NCBI GenBank assembly: GCA_031269635.1
Contig: JAISYY010000109.1
Location: forward strand, 1-21,784
Direction of reading: 5' to 3'
Origin: Tannerella sp.
GTDB lineage: Bacteria > Bacteroidota > Bacteroidia > Bacteroidales > Tannerellaceae
Length of the DNA stretch: 21,784 bases
The notes under the pieces are model-generated. The model was given only the letters and a program-made list of their open reading frames with translations. It was not told the DNA's origin and did no database searches. The position numbers and the translations under genes are program-made. Of this stretch, positions 1-8,375 are shown one piece after another. Each line of letters starts with the position of its first letter. The first letter of the stretch is position 1.

Positions 1-474
1 TGGTTTGCGGCAGACCAGGTGGATTGGTACCGGAAACAGAGTGAAAAATATACCTCCGCCAATCAGGGAATACCGTTGCCGGCGCTGGCCTTTTTCCATA
101 TTCCGTTGCCGGAATACCGTGCAGTCTATAATGAACAGGGACATCAAATGATCGGCGCACAGTTGGAAGCGGCCTGCTCGCCGGAAATCAACACCGGCAT
201 GTTTGCCGCCATGCTCGAAAAGGGCGACGTGATGGGAACGTTTGTCGGACATGATCACGTGAACGACTATCTCTTCAATTACTACGGCATCGCGCTGACA
301 TACGGCCGTTTCTCCGGTAGCAGAAACACCTACGGCGACCTGAAGAACGGTGTCCGGATCATCGAATTGACCGAGGGCCAGCAGCGTTTCGACACATGGA
401 TCCGTTTAGACGATGAAATTGTGATCAACCGGGTGACATTCCCCGACGACTTGCCCTGGCGTCAGAAGAAATAA
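1..474 (+). CDS. Metallophosphoesterase (calcineurin-like, Dcr2/purple acid phosphatase type), C-terminal part
   Basis: This is the 3' end of a gene that begins left of the window; the frame is open from base 1 and stops with TAA at 472-474, leaving 157 residues. Two hallmarks of the calcineurin-like phosphoesterase fold are visible: FFHIPLPEY, whose His33 would be a metal ligand, and the late GHDHVNDY block (residues 83-90), whose paired histidines bind the second metal. The order and wording of these blocks match the Dcr2-like, purple-acid-phosphatase-related proteins common in Bacteroidetes, which hydrolyse phosphate esters and are usually secreted or periplasmic. The upstream metal-binding motifs and any signal peptide lie outside the window, so substrate and location cannot be judged. 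The gene converges on tamL. Family assignment is confident; the specific activity is not known. Confidence 0.85.
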   Translation, partial: WFAADQVDWYRKQSEKYTSANQGIPLPALAFFHIPLPEYRAVYNEQGHQMIGAQLEAACSPEINTGMFAAMLEKGDVMGTFVGHDHVNDYLFNYYGIALTYGRFSGSRNTYGDLKNGVRIIELTEGQQRFDTWIRLDDEIVINRVTFPDDLPWRQKK

Positions 475-628
475 GAAACTGTGCACGGCATGGTTTGCTG
501 CAATGCCTCTGTATCTACTTAAATTTCCCACAATGACACAGGTGGTGATTTATCCGGTAAAAAAACAAAAAATAGTTGCATCGTAATTAAAATTACAACA
601 GGAGGACAATGTAAACTGACGGGAATCC
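475..628. other. Convergent intergenic region between phosphoesterase and tamL
   Basis: 154 bases separate two converging genes. I see no ORF here. The region holds a small perfect palindrome (583-596) and A-rich tracts at 559-572, which read as T-rich on the minus strand. A purine-rich AGGAGG at 600-605 is followed by ATG, but the next codon is TAA, so it starts nothing. Confidence 0.6.
559..596 (-). terminator. Possible weak terminator of the tamB-tamL operon
   Basis: Read on the minus strand, downstream of the tamL stop, GTAATT and AATTAC form a 6-base stem with a 2-base spacer (583-596). A T-rich stretch (559-572) follows about 10 bases later. The stem is A/T-only and the T tract is further away than in a classic intrinsic terminator, so this is a weak candidate. 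Confidence 0.25.
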
Positions 629-3019
629 TTAAAACGGATATCCCAAAGCAATATGGAGACCTATACTGTCCCAGAATGAAGGGGAGTTGAAGTATTTTTT
701 CCTGCTTGAAACATTCGCGCTACCGGTATCATACGGGAAATGCAAGGCGTAGCCGACGTCGAAACGGAAAACAAGCATGTCCATGTCGTAGCGGAAACCG
801 AGACCTGTTCCGAGGGCTATGTCATTCAGGAAATGTTTCCATTCGAAAATTCCGCCGGGGCGCGTTTTATCGCTGCGCAACAGCCAGACATTTCCGGCAT
901 CAAGAAAGATGGCGATGTCAAGGTCGCCGACAAGGCGTCCGCGGTATTCGATATTACCTTCCAGTTTCCAGTCGCCGTTTTGGTCGATATATGCATACAC
1001 ATTCTCCGGGTCCGGCCTGAAACGTCCCGGGCCGATACCCCGTATGGTGAAGGCGCGGATGCTGTTTGCGCCTCCGGCATAGAAGCGTTCGTTCCAGGGC
1101 GCCACTTCGGAATTGCCGTAACTGTATATTATGCCTCCCCCGATGCGCATGGCAAGACGCTGGTTGCGGTCGATATAATAGTTGTATCGCAGTTCGGTCG
1201 TAGCTTTGAGGAACTGTGCATAAGGATTCCCGAAGATAGCGTTCTGCTTGCCGGGTTTCCTGCCGAACAGGGCATAGATTCCCGATACAAGATTTCCCGC
1301 TTCGGATACGGTAAACCTCCACCAGGTCTTGTTCCTTTCTTCGCGCACCGAGGAGTTGTCCAGCGTATATGAGTATCCGATGGAAGGTATGAACTGGTTT
1401 TCCAGGCTCTGCGACAGGGACGGATTAAATGCCACAATGCTGTCAAAATCACGCGTTGTTTCCTGAAGCCTGTTAAACGCCAGGCGGAACGGCGTAAAAA
1501 CATGCCGGCGGATAGGATTGGGAACAAACTCGTACGAGAGGCTTCCCTCGAACCTCAACATCGTATAATATTTCGCCCTGTTCAGGACGCCGATGTCAAA
1601 ATCAAGATACGTCGAAGCCGAAAAATCATACGCCCTTTTGCCTATCTGCGGCAGTACAAGGCGCGGGAACTGGATATTTCCTTTAATTCCCGTTCCATAG
1701 TTATTTATCACGCCCGTGTTCCTTATATTTTTCGCTCCCGTATTCCACTCATACGCACCGTAAATGGAGGCCGTAAGGACTTCCCCGCCGCCGAAGGCAT
1801 TGCGGCGCGTGAGGTTCAGCGAAGCTCCCGGCCCGGCATAATTGTTGTCGTTAACCGTCGCCCGGACTTCAAACACGCCGTTCAGCGGATAGTCATACAG
1901 CGTGTTTATCCGCACGTTCATCGTATCGCATGCAAGGGTCGTGTCTTTTGGGGCATACTGAAATTCCGTGAAGCGGAAAATATCCAGCCGGTTTATCGCT
2001 GTTTGCGTTTCCGCCTGTTTTGCCAGGGAATACAAATCCCCTTTCCCAAACTGCAACTGATCGTACAAAACAGACGGGCGTACACGCAATTTCCCTTCAT
2101 AGCATATAAGCAAATCTTTGTAATAAACGCTGTCGGTCGGACGTTCGTTATCGTATCCCCGCAGGTGGACGGAGATGTCGCCAACCTTCCAGGGGTGTAG
2201 CACGGAACGCGGGACGCCCTGTTTCAGGCCGGCCCGCAGGCTGACCTTATGGGGCGACAAAGTGGAATCCGCCTGGTAAACGATATATTCGGGCCTGAAA
2301 TAATAATACCCGTTATTCCGCATGAGCGCTGCGATGCGTTGCCTCTCGGCGTCCAGCTTGCCGGTGCCGAACAAGTCTCCCGCATTGACCAGACGTTCCG
2401 CCTCGTTCAACCGGAGCAGCGTGTCGCCGCGATGCTGCATCCGCCGCCATTCGATCGAATCAATTACGTATGGATCATTTAAGGTGACTTCGTAGCGCAC
2501 TTTTGCCTTCAGGGAATCTTTTTTATCCGGTATTATTTCATAACCGGTCGTATTTCCGAAATATCCGTTGTCGCGCAAGATGTTCCTGACGATCAAAACA
2601 CGTGTTTCCGGCCTGACCGAAGATATCAGTACCGGTTTGGCGGCAAGCTGTTTCATCGTCCAACGGTGAAACGCACCTTTCCTGTTAACGTTCGCATTGT
2701 AAACCCACAACCCCAGGGGTACGGGCGTCCGCGTAGAAGAACTCCCGAGTAAGGCATTGTTCGGAGGACAGGCAAACGCGCTTTCTATCCTGTCAAGCAA
2801 TTCGTCGTCAACCGTTATGCTGTCTTTATCCGTAATATGGATATCGGCAATGCCGGTGTACAAAATTTCACCGGCAGGAAGATTCGCGGTCGTGGAACAG
2901 GACGTAACCGCCGCTATCATACCACACAACATGTAGCCGTACAGCCCGGATAAACCCTTTCGCCCGAACAGACCGGCGTCCCGTAATATATTTCCCTTTT
3001 CCATCATATCCGTTGTCAT
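629..3019 (-). CDS. tamL: TamL: lipoprotein Omp85/TamA-family outer-membrane assembly protein
   Basis: 796 residues. The N-terminus has a hydrophobic stretch (about 26-40) ending in a lipobox (VTS-Cys41), so the mature protein should be a lipid-anchored Omp85 protein; this is what separates TamL of Bacteroidetes from proteobacterial TamA. Residues about 42-390 form the soluble POTRA-like part, with charged repeats such as the segment around the EIIPDKKDSLKAKV block. The second half is a 16-strand-type barrel. It contains the Omp85 barrel signature SIRAFTIRGIGPG (from about residue 653), a variant of the VRGF motif, and ends in a C-terminal phenylalanine (ALGYPF), a typical beta-signal. The start ATG overlaps the tamB stop as ATGA, which suggests translational coupling; a later start at Met5 or Met6 is possible and would give a more usual signal peptide. 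Role by family: barrel assembly or envelope transport together with TamB. Naming as TamL rather than plain BamA-like rests on the lipobox and the tamB neighbour. Confidence 0.88.
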   Translation of the reverse strand: MTTDMMEKGNILRDAGLFGRKGLSGLYGYMLCGMIAAVTSCSTTANLPAGEILYTGIADIHITDKDSITVDDELLDRIESAFACPPNNALLGSSSTRTPVPLGLWVYNANVNRKGAFHRWTMKQLAAKPVLISSVRPETRVLIVRNILRDNGYFGNTTGYEIIPDKKDSLKAKVRYEVTLNDPYVIDSIEWRRMQHRGDTLLRLNEAERLVNAGDLFGTGKLDAERQRIAALMRNNGYYYFRPEYIVYQADSTLSPHKVSLRAGLKQGVPRSVLHPWKVGDISVHLRGYDNERPTDSVYYKDLLICYEGKLRVRPSVLYDQLQFGKGDLYSLAKQAETQTAINRLDIFRFTEFQYAPKDTTLACDTMNVRINTLYDYPLNGVFEVRATVNDNNYAGPGASLNLTRRNAFGGGEVLTASIYGAYEWNTGAKNIRNTGVINNYGTGIKGNIQFPRLVLPQIGKRAYDFSASTYLDFDIGVLNRAKYYTMLRFEGSLSYEFVPNPIRRHVFTPFRLAFNRLQETTRDFDSIVAFNPSLSQSLENQFIPSIGYSYTLDNSSVREERNKTWWRFTVSEAGNLVSGIYALFGRKPGKQNAIFGNPYAQFLKATTELRYNYYIDRNQRLAMRIGGGIIYSYGNSEVAPWNERFYAGGANSIRAFTIRGIGPGRFRPDPENVYAYIDQNGDWKLEGNIEYRGRLVGDLDIAIFLDAGNVWLLRSDKTRPGGIFEWKHFLNDIALGTGLGFRYDMDMLVFRFDVGYALHFPYDTGSANVSSRKKYFNSPSFWDSIGLHIALGYPF

Positions 3020-6000
3020 TTCTCTTCCTCTATATTCTCCTCCGCTTCTTCTTCCACACTTTCCTTTGCGCGATCTTCCCCGTCTTCTTCCGTGATGATT
3101 GCATCCTGTTTCCGGAGAATAAATAAATCCCAGAAACGTTTCACTTTCCTGCTCAACGAATAGCTTATTCCTATTTTCGCTACTTCACCCTCGAACAGAT
3201 TTTCGTATTCCTTGCTTCGGAAAACTTTAACGGCACGCGAGCCGTCCGTATCCGGCATATATTCCAGGGAAACACCGTCGAGGAAAAGCACATTGCCGTA
3301 CAGGGGATCTTTCGTCGAATAGCGAAGCCCTAATGTTGTATTGAGATGCCCGTTGAAAAAACTCTTGTAGAAACGCCCGATATAGTCAATGCGGCGTCCC
3401 ATGTCCTGTTGCGTGCCGTCGTAAGTCTCGACGTCAAAAGAGAACGGCACATCACCGAGCAAACTGCCGAGTATGTTTTTTATTTCGCGCTGCAACAGGC
3501 TGTTTAACGCCATTCCTACGTCCAGGCTGTTATTCCCGGCGCCTCCGCTCGCAAGGAAAACGCCTGTCACCAACAAACTTACGGCCTGTTTGCTGCGCTC
3601 TTCTTCGCCCATTGACGTCAACTGATTCTGCACTGTCGCATCTGCCGGGGCTTCTACAATAAACCGGACGGATACGTTTTCGAGATTGTTCCGCAGTTGA
3701 ATGCCGGAATTGAAGTCAACCATTTTTTTCCGGCCGTCAACCTCGACCGTCGAGCGCACATGGGTAGTGGCCGTTATGTTGAGGCGCGGATCCATCGGAT
3801 TGCCCGTCCAGTCTACATAGCTTCCGTTCCTGATGGAGAAATCCGTTAACGGAATGACCGGGATCGTATAGCGCATGGCGCCGTCCGACAGGGTATAGCG
3901 CCCGTTCAAACTCAGGTCGCCCTGGCGGGAATACTGCAATGACAAATCCCCGCCGCCTTTTAACTCCACAAATCTCGACTGTTCTTCGTCCAGGTCAATC
4001 CGAATTTTCACAACCGGATCTATTTTAATGTTTATGAGAACATCCGTTCCGCCCGCCGCCGCAACGCTACGCCTCCGCCTTACGAAATTAAACGGCCTGC
4101 CCGTACGGCGGGGCAGGGTATCGGCAAAATAGGAGAATGTAACTAAGTCATTAAAGCCGTCCTGCACCTCCAGCGGCGAGTCCGGCACTACACAGGTGAG
4201 GTTCGTGCTGCCGAGGACGTGTAAATTCCCGCGCATGCGCAATGATTGCAGCGGGCCGGTCAAGGAGGTGTTTATATTCACGGCCAGCCGCCCGTATGCC
4301 TGGCTTTCCGGCGTTCTTTTCGAATCTATGAGTTGGAGATTCGCCGCCGACATCCGAAGGTCTGCCACCGGACGGTCGGTGTTCGTCGCATCAAGGGTGC
4401 CGTCAATGACGAGGGCATTGTTGCGCAGTCCGTAGAGACTGTACTTGTCCAGCGTGATTTTATTTTTCGTCACGTTTATCGGCTTGTCGTCGAAACGCAG
4501 CGTGGTAGCCGAAGGGATGATGTATACGGAACCTTTATCGACCTGCAATGTTCCGCTTACAAGGGGTTTCTCGTCTGTTCCCGTAATTGAGAGATCGCCC
4601 AGCAAAGCGCCCTTGAGCCGGGCCGTCCGGCCGGGAAGCAGGGCGTTAAACATATCCAGCGGCAACCTGCTGATCGATACCGTGCCGTTAATACGATTCT
4701 CCTTCCGTCCTTCCCTGTATGAGACGGAAAGCGAGGATATTTCCGACATGTCGCGGAACAAGTGCAAATCGACCTGGTGCGTACTTTTTTCCACAGGTAT
4801 GTATGTGGCACTCACAAGCAGTTCCCCGATACGCCCGTTTTCATAATAAAGATCATCTACGTCGCTGTCGGCAACGATCATAAATGACGATTCCAGCGGT
4901 TCGTAGCGCAATGTTGCATTTAACAGTCCTTTTAGGGAAGGCAGGCTTCCGAAGCGGGTTGATATGATTTCCAGGTCGAGGCGGTTCAATTCGACCATGA
5001 GTTCATTCGCGGAGGCGTCGCCCGTACCGGAATGAACCCACAGCGAGGCACAGGCACCGCCGTCCAGCCGCAGGTCGGCCTCCATATCTTTCATGCTCCT
5101 GAAACGGAAATAATTATTGTCGTTAACCGTAAACGGGAAAAAGGCGATTACGGGTTTTTCCGGGTATAAGCGGAAATCAAATCCTCCGGGAGCTTTTTTA
5201 ATATTTACTCCGAGATGCAGCCCTTTACCGCTGTTACTACCTGTATATGAAGCGAATATATCGGCACTATCACTGCGGATGTAACCGTGCGCACTTGCGT
5301 GAAAGGCTTCCTGATTGCGGAAACGGTTTTTTGACACGCCGGCCGTGTATTGCAGTCCCAGCGTATCCTGCCATACGTCGAGGCGGATCGTGTCGATCTT
5401 GAGCGTATCTTTCACCAGCGCCCGGAGTTCGCCGTTCATGAGCAGGCCGTCTTCCGGCGAAACGGACAAGTCCAGGTTGAATGTTTCAAAAAACACGTTG
5501 TATTCCTGCATGAAATTATACAGCGGATTGTCGCGCCCGGCGTCTATCCGCACGGACATGTCGGGGAAGCAGGGGCGCAGTTCCCGGAAGTCAACCGCCG
5601 AATCACGCTGCAACTGTTTTCCCGCTTCTGCGGAGAGATAGGTTATTTTACCGGCTAACGCATCCAAACCGGCATTTCCTGTGAGCATAACATTCAGGTC
5701 GCCGGCATGGCACGAAGCGCGTACGGTGTCTTCGGCCGAACGGACGGTGAGCGTCAGCATCTTTGACTGTATGGTCTGCTTTTCCATGATTATGTCCCAG
5801 TTGCCCAGGGTGACATCAAGCGAATGGCTTTTCCGGAGATCCGTTTCTATTTCCGAAAACACCTGGAACGACGTTACCAGCGGTGTTTCCGTAAGTTGCA
5901 AGGCACAAAAGTCAAGCGTATCAACGCTGGCGATCAACGTTCCCGTCACGCCATTCTTCGTTATGTCGCCGTCAACGGAAAGGCTTCCCCTGACGGGGAG

Positions 6001-7701
6001 GAAGGTGCTATTCAGCTCCGCCTGCAGATGATTTTCCTTCAGGTTTCCCGTCAACGAGATTCCTGTTACGGACAAGTTCCCATAGCGCATTTCGCGGATC
6101 CGGCCGTCCAGTTCCAGCGATGTCGAAGGACGGTAAAAATCCGTCCCCTGTCCTTTTGCGTGCAGGCTGGCGCTCAACAGCATCACGGAATCGCCGGGCA
6201 TGAAGTGTACCGGCTCCAGGCTATCCACATCCAGGCTGGCCTCATAGCTGTTCGCGGAGTGGTTGTATTTTGCCGAAAGTTTCACTTCGCCTGCACTTTC
6301 GCGGAGAATCATGTCCGCTACATACGCATTTTTATTGACGGACAGGGCGCCTGCGAAATGCATGCTGTCCGGCACGCGGAAGCGCGAGCGTAATGATGCC
6401 GGTAACAGGCCCGGGGCAAAGGCCATATCCTGCGTAACGGCTTCGTAACGGAAGTTCCCGGCACGGCGCTTTTCGTCTGCAATGGATTTTACGTTCCCGC
6501 TTATGTTCAGGTCGAAAGCGCCGGGCAGACCCGCCTTGAAACTGCGCAACGCCAGGTTGCCGGTATTCCCTTTGACAGACACGTTTACGTGAAACGCCGT
6601 ATCGGGGTAATACTCCCGGAAGTTTTCCGGCATGACGGTGGCAAGCATCAGGTCTTCCTTGCCTGCGGAGGCTGACACGTCGACCGACATGTCGCCGCGG
6701 GGGGCGAGGCTGTCAATAGCCGTCCATGGCAGGTCGAGCCGCACTTGCAACGTCGAATGTTCCGTTTGCAGCGAAAACGAAGGTATTTGAAGCCGGACGC
6801 TGTCGGACACAATGCTTCCCGTCGCGGAGCAGATGGCGATACCCGAACGCTCGCGGGCGGAACATTCCTTCAACAGGACATGCATGTTTTTCACGGATGC
6901 ATACGACAGCGAATCAAGCAGCAGGCGGACATCGGAAAAGCGTATATGGGATGCGTCGAATCCCGCCGGGGCGGCTTCGCAGGTATCCGTGCCGTAAAAG
7001 GCCGCTGGTATGCTTACCTGCAAACACGATGCACCGTAAAAGGCCTTTCCCAGGTCTGCAATGCCGCCGGACAGGAGGGCTTTGCCGATTTGCAAATCAA
7101 GGTAAAAGGAATCGCACGGCAGGCGGCACGAGAAGGCGACGTTGTTCAGTTCCGCCTCTCCCAGCTCTATTAGCCAGTCTGTCGCGGACGGCGGCGTACC
7201 GGCCGCCGCCGTGTCGCACACGAAAAGATCTATATCGGCGTCCGACAGGGCAATCCGGTTCAGTAACGCACGTCCGTCAGCCGGTTGAATGGAATCAGCC
7301 CGGAGAAAAGCATCGCCGGCATGGCCTTTTACAACCATGCCTTCGACCAGGTTTCCCGTATTGAAATCGAACTTTTCCAGGCGTATCCCGTCCACGGACA
7401 GTATTCCTTTCAGCAAGGGTTTGAGGCGTACCTGCAGTGTAAGTTTTTCCATGTACAGCAGGGTGTCATTGCCCGGAGCGGACACAGAAACATCCTGCAT
7501 GGAAAGGTTTAACGGAAACGAAAGCCCGATATGTTCAAATTCGATGTTCATACCCGTAGATTCCGACACGTAGTCCGCCGCCTTCCGGGCAACGGCCTCC
7601 TGAACGGGCGGAATATATAAAACCGCAAATGCCAACAGTAACAAAACTGCCGGTATCAACAATACAATTCCAATCCGTTTCACCCAAATACGCATACACA
7701 T
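3016..7701 (-). CDS. tamB: TamB: translocation and assembly module inner-membrane protein (DUF490 family)
   Basis: 1561 residues, within the normal range for Bacteroidetes TamB. One membrane segment at the N-terminus (about residues 8-30, flanked by Arg/Lys on the cytoplasmic side) anchors it in the inner membrane. The rest is a very long repetitive beta-rich region of the AsmA-like/TamB kind, thought to form a groove across the periplasm. The conserved TamB C-terminal domain is recognisable at about 1150-1510. It includes the segments DFSIRNGSYVDWTGNP and LNTTLGLRYS, and the block around SLLVTGVFLASGG (about residue 1370). A Glu-rich acidic tail closes the protein. Family knowledge: TamB works with an Omp85 partner and, like other AsmA-like proteins, may conduct phospholipid between membranes. 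Start: ATG at 7701 is used here, but ATG at 7695 (Met3) is equally plausible. tamB precedes tamL here, the reverse of the proteobacterial tamA-tamB order. Confidence 0.92.
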   Translation of the reverse strand: MCMRIWVKRIGIVLLIPAVLLLLAFAVLYIPPVQEAVARKAADYVSESTGMNIEFEHIGLSFPLNLSMQDVSVSAPGNDTLLYMEKLTLQVRLKPLLKGILSVDGIRLEKFDFNTGNLVEGMVVKGHAGDAFLRADSIQPADGRALLNRIALSDADIDLFVCDTAAAGTPPSATDWLIELGEAELNNVAFSCRLPCDSFYLDLQIGKALLSGGIADLGKAFYGASCLQVSIPAAFYGTDTCEAAPAGFDASHIRFSDVRLLLDSLSYASVKNMHVLLKECSARERSGIAICSATGSIVSDSVRLQIPSFSLQTEHSTLQVRLDLPWTAIDSLAPRGDMSVDVSASAGKEDLMLATVMPENFREYYPDTAFHVNVSVKGNTGNLALRSFKAGLPGAFDLNISGNVKSIADEKRRAGNFRYEAVTQDMAFAPGLLPASLRSRFRVPDSMHFAGALSVNKNAYVADMILRESAGEVKLSAKYNHSANSYEASLDVDSLEPVHFMPGDSVMLLSASLHAKGQGTDFYRPSTSLELDGRIREMRYGNLSVTGISLTGNLKENHLQAELNSTFLPVRGSLSVDGDITKNGVTGTLIASVDTLDFCALQLTETPLVTSFQVFSEIETDLRKSHSLDVTLGNWDIIMEKQTIQSKMLTLTVRSAEDTVRASCHAGDLNVMLTGNAGLDALAGKITYLSAEAGKQLQRDSAVDFRELRPCFPDMSVRIDAGRDNPLYNFMQEYNVFFETFNLDLSVSPEDGLLMNGELRALVKDTLKIDTIRLDVWQDTLGLQYTAGVSKNRFRNQEAFHASAHGYIRSDSADIFASYTGSNSGKGLHLGVNIKKAPGGFDFRLYPEKPVIAFFPFTVNDNNYFRFRSMKDMEADLRLDGGACASLWVHSGTGDASANELMVELNRLDLEIISTRFGSLPSLKGLLNATLRYEPLESSFMIVADSDVDDLYYENGRIGELLVSATYIPVEKSTHQVDLHLFRDMSEISSLSVSYREGRKENRINGTVSISRLPLDMFNALLPGRTARLKGALLGDLSITGTDEKPLVSGTLQVDKGSVYIIPSATTLRFDDKPINVTKNKITLDKYSLYGLRNNALVIDGTLDATNTDRPVADLRMSAANLQLIDSKRTPESQAYGRLAVNINTSLTGPLQSLRMRGNLHVLGSTNLTCVVPDSPLEVQDGFNDLVTFSYFADTLPRRTGRPFNFVRRRRSVAAAGGTDVLINIKIDPVVKIRIDLDEEQSRFVELKGGGDLSLQYSRQGDLSLNGRYTLSDGAMRYTIPVIPLTDFSIRNGSYVDWTGNPMDPRLNITATTHVRSTVEVDGRKKMVDFNSGIQLRNNLENVSVRFIVEAPADATVQNQLTSMGEEERSKQAVSLLVTGVFLASGGAGNNSLDVGMALNSLLQREIKNILGSLLGDVPFSFDVETYDGTQQDMGRRIDYIGRFYKSFFNGHLNTTLGLRYSTKDPLYGNVLFLDGVSLEYMPDTDGSRAVKVFRSKEYENLFEGEVAKIGISYSLSRKVKRFWDLFILRKQDAIITEEDGEDRAKESVEEEAEENIEEEK

Positions 7702-7727
7702 TCTATCTTTTTAACTGTTAAACTTCG

Positions 7728-7754
7728 GGGACAATCCTCCCGGAGGACTGTCCC
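7728..7754 (-). promoter_or_regulatory. Strong hairpin in the tamB 5' leader
   Basis: GGGACA (7728-7733) pairs with TGTCCC (7749-7754). After a single A/C mismatch, TCCTC (7735-7739) pairs with GAGGA (7743-7747) around a 3-base loop, giving 11 pairs in 27 bases in an otherwise AT-rich spacer. It ends 27 bases before the tamB start codon and would fold in the tamB mRNA. There is no T tract on either side, so it is not an intrinsic terminator. It may affect mRNA stability or translation of tamB. Confidence 0.5.
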
Positions 7755-7833
7755 GGCAAGACTTAAATATTCACGTGCCTGCCAACGCTGCATCTGAACG
7801 CCAAATCACATTCGGATTTCAATCTTGTAGTTG

Positions 7834-7868
7834 CAAATATATCCACTTTTAATCAATATTGCAACAAA
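7834..7868 (-). promoter_or_regulatory. Candidate Bacteroidetes-type promoter for tamB-tamL
   Basis: On the minus strand TATATTTG (7841-7834) fits the -7 consensus TAnnTTTG exactly. A TTTG (7868-7865) lies 23 bases upstream, slightly further than the usual 19-21 bases for the -33 element. Transcription would begin near 7828 and leave a leader of about 125 bases that includes the hairpin at 7728-7754. Confidence 0.4.
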
Positions 7869-7983
7869 GCGATTCATTTTGCGGCAACCATTCCACATTC
7901 TTTAAGACACCTTCACAACACTGCGCTTTCATTCTGAACGGTTTTTTATACTTACCGATCTCTATTTTCTATTCTGCGATATT

Positions 7984-8072
7984 GCGGAATTAAAAAGAAA
8001 TAACTATTCACGATTCTAAATTAACGCGGAATTAAGAATAATAACTATTTATAACTCCGCAACAACGCGGAA
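7984..8072. repeat. Degenerate direct repeat, period 41-42 bases
   Basis: The segment 7984-8008 and the segment 8026-8049 share GCGGAATTAA at the left and ATAACTATT at the right, with 5-6 unlike bases between. A third GCGGAA begins at 8067. The anchors are spaced 42 and 41 bases apart, giving about two full copies and a stub. The second copy contains GAATTAAGAA, the core also found in the inverted repeats around 10264-10506. Confidence 0.55.
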
Positions 8073-8296
8073 ATATAAAAAACATCTTTTGTGGGATGTA
8101 AAATAAAAAGGACATAATAATTAATGAAGCGTTGTCCCGTCAGGGATACCGAAAAAACTGCTCTATCCTGTTTTTATTCTTAATTGATGTCGTGGCTTTC
8201 CTGCTTTTATTTTTGTCCCGTATTTTCGCGTCGTTATGCAACTGTTTCGAAATGCGGACGAAGGAAGTGACTTGTTTTGATTGAAATGGCGTTTTT

Positions 8297-8329
8297 TTTA
8301 CCGTTTTCGCATTTTATATTGTAACTTTG
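8297..8329 (+). promoter_or_regulatory. dxs promoter, Bacteroidetes type
   Basis: TAACTTTG at 8322-8329 is an exact match to the -7 consensus TAnnTTTG. The -33 position, 21 bases upstream, reads TTTA (8297-8300), three of four bases of TTTG. Transcription should start near 8335, leaving a leader of about 40 bases before the dxs ATG at 8376. No riboswitch-like structure fits in so short a leader. Confidence 0.55.
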
Positions 8330-8375
8330 CAGTCGAAAAACAGAAAGATAATCAACGGTGGTAACTGATATTGAA

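Larger units (their letters stand above)
7702..8375. other. Long AT-rich divergent intergenic region between tamB and dxs
   Basis: About 675 bases with no convincing ORF on either strand. It holds the tamB leader hairpin (7728-7754), a candidate tamB promoter (7834-7868), a degenerate repeat of 41-42 base period (7984-8072) and the dxs -7 element (8322-8329). I recognise nothing in 8080-8280; a small RNA there cannot be excluded from sequence alone. Confidence 0.6.

Noticed and set aside
600..614. AGGAGG followed by ATG in the intergenic region
   Set aside because: The codon after ATG is TAA, so nothing is encoded; a chance match.
1502..2200. 232-codon open frame on the plus strand inside tamL
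   Set aside because: Opposite the conserved tamL barrel and POTRA region; the composition is typical of a shadow frame and no family is recognisable.
7984..8072. CRISPR-like array
   Set aside because: Only two imperfect copies and a stub, A/T-rich, without constant repeat sequence or unique spacers of regular length and with no cas genes nearby.
8358..8375. GTG start for dxs, six codons upstream
   Set aside because: The ATG at 8376 gives the expected N-terminus. Nothing upstream of the GTG favours it.
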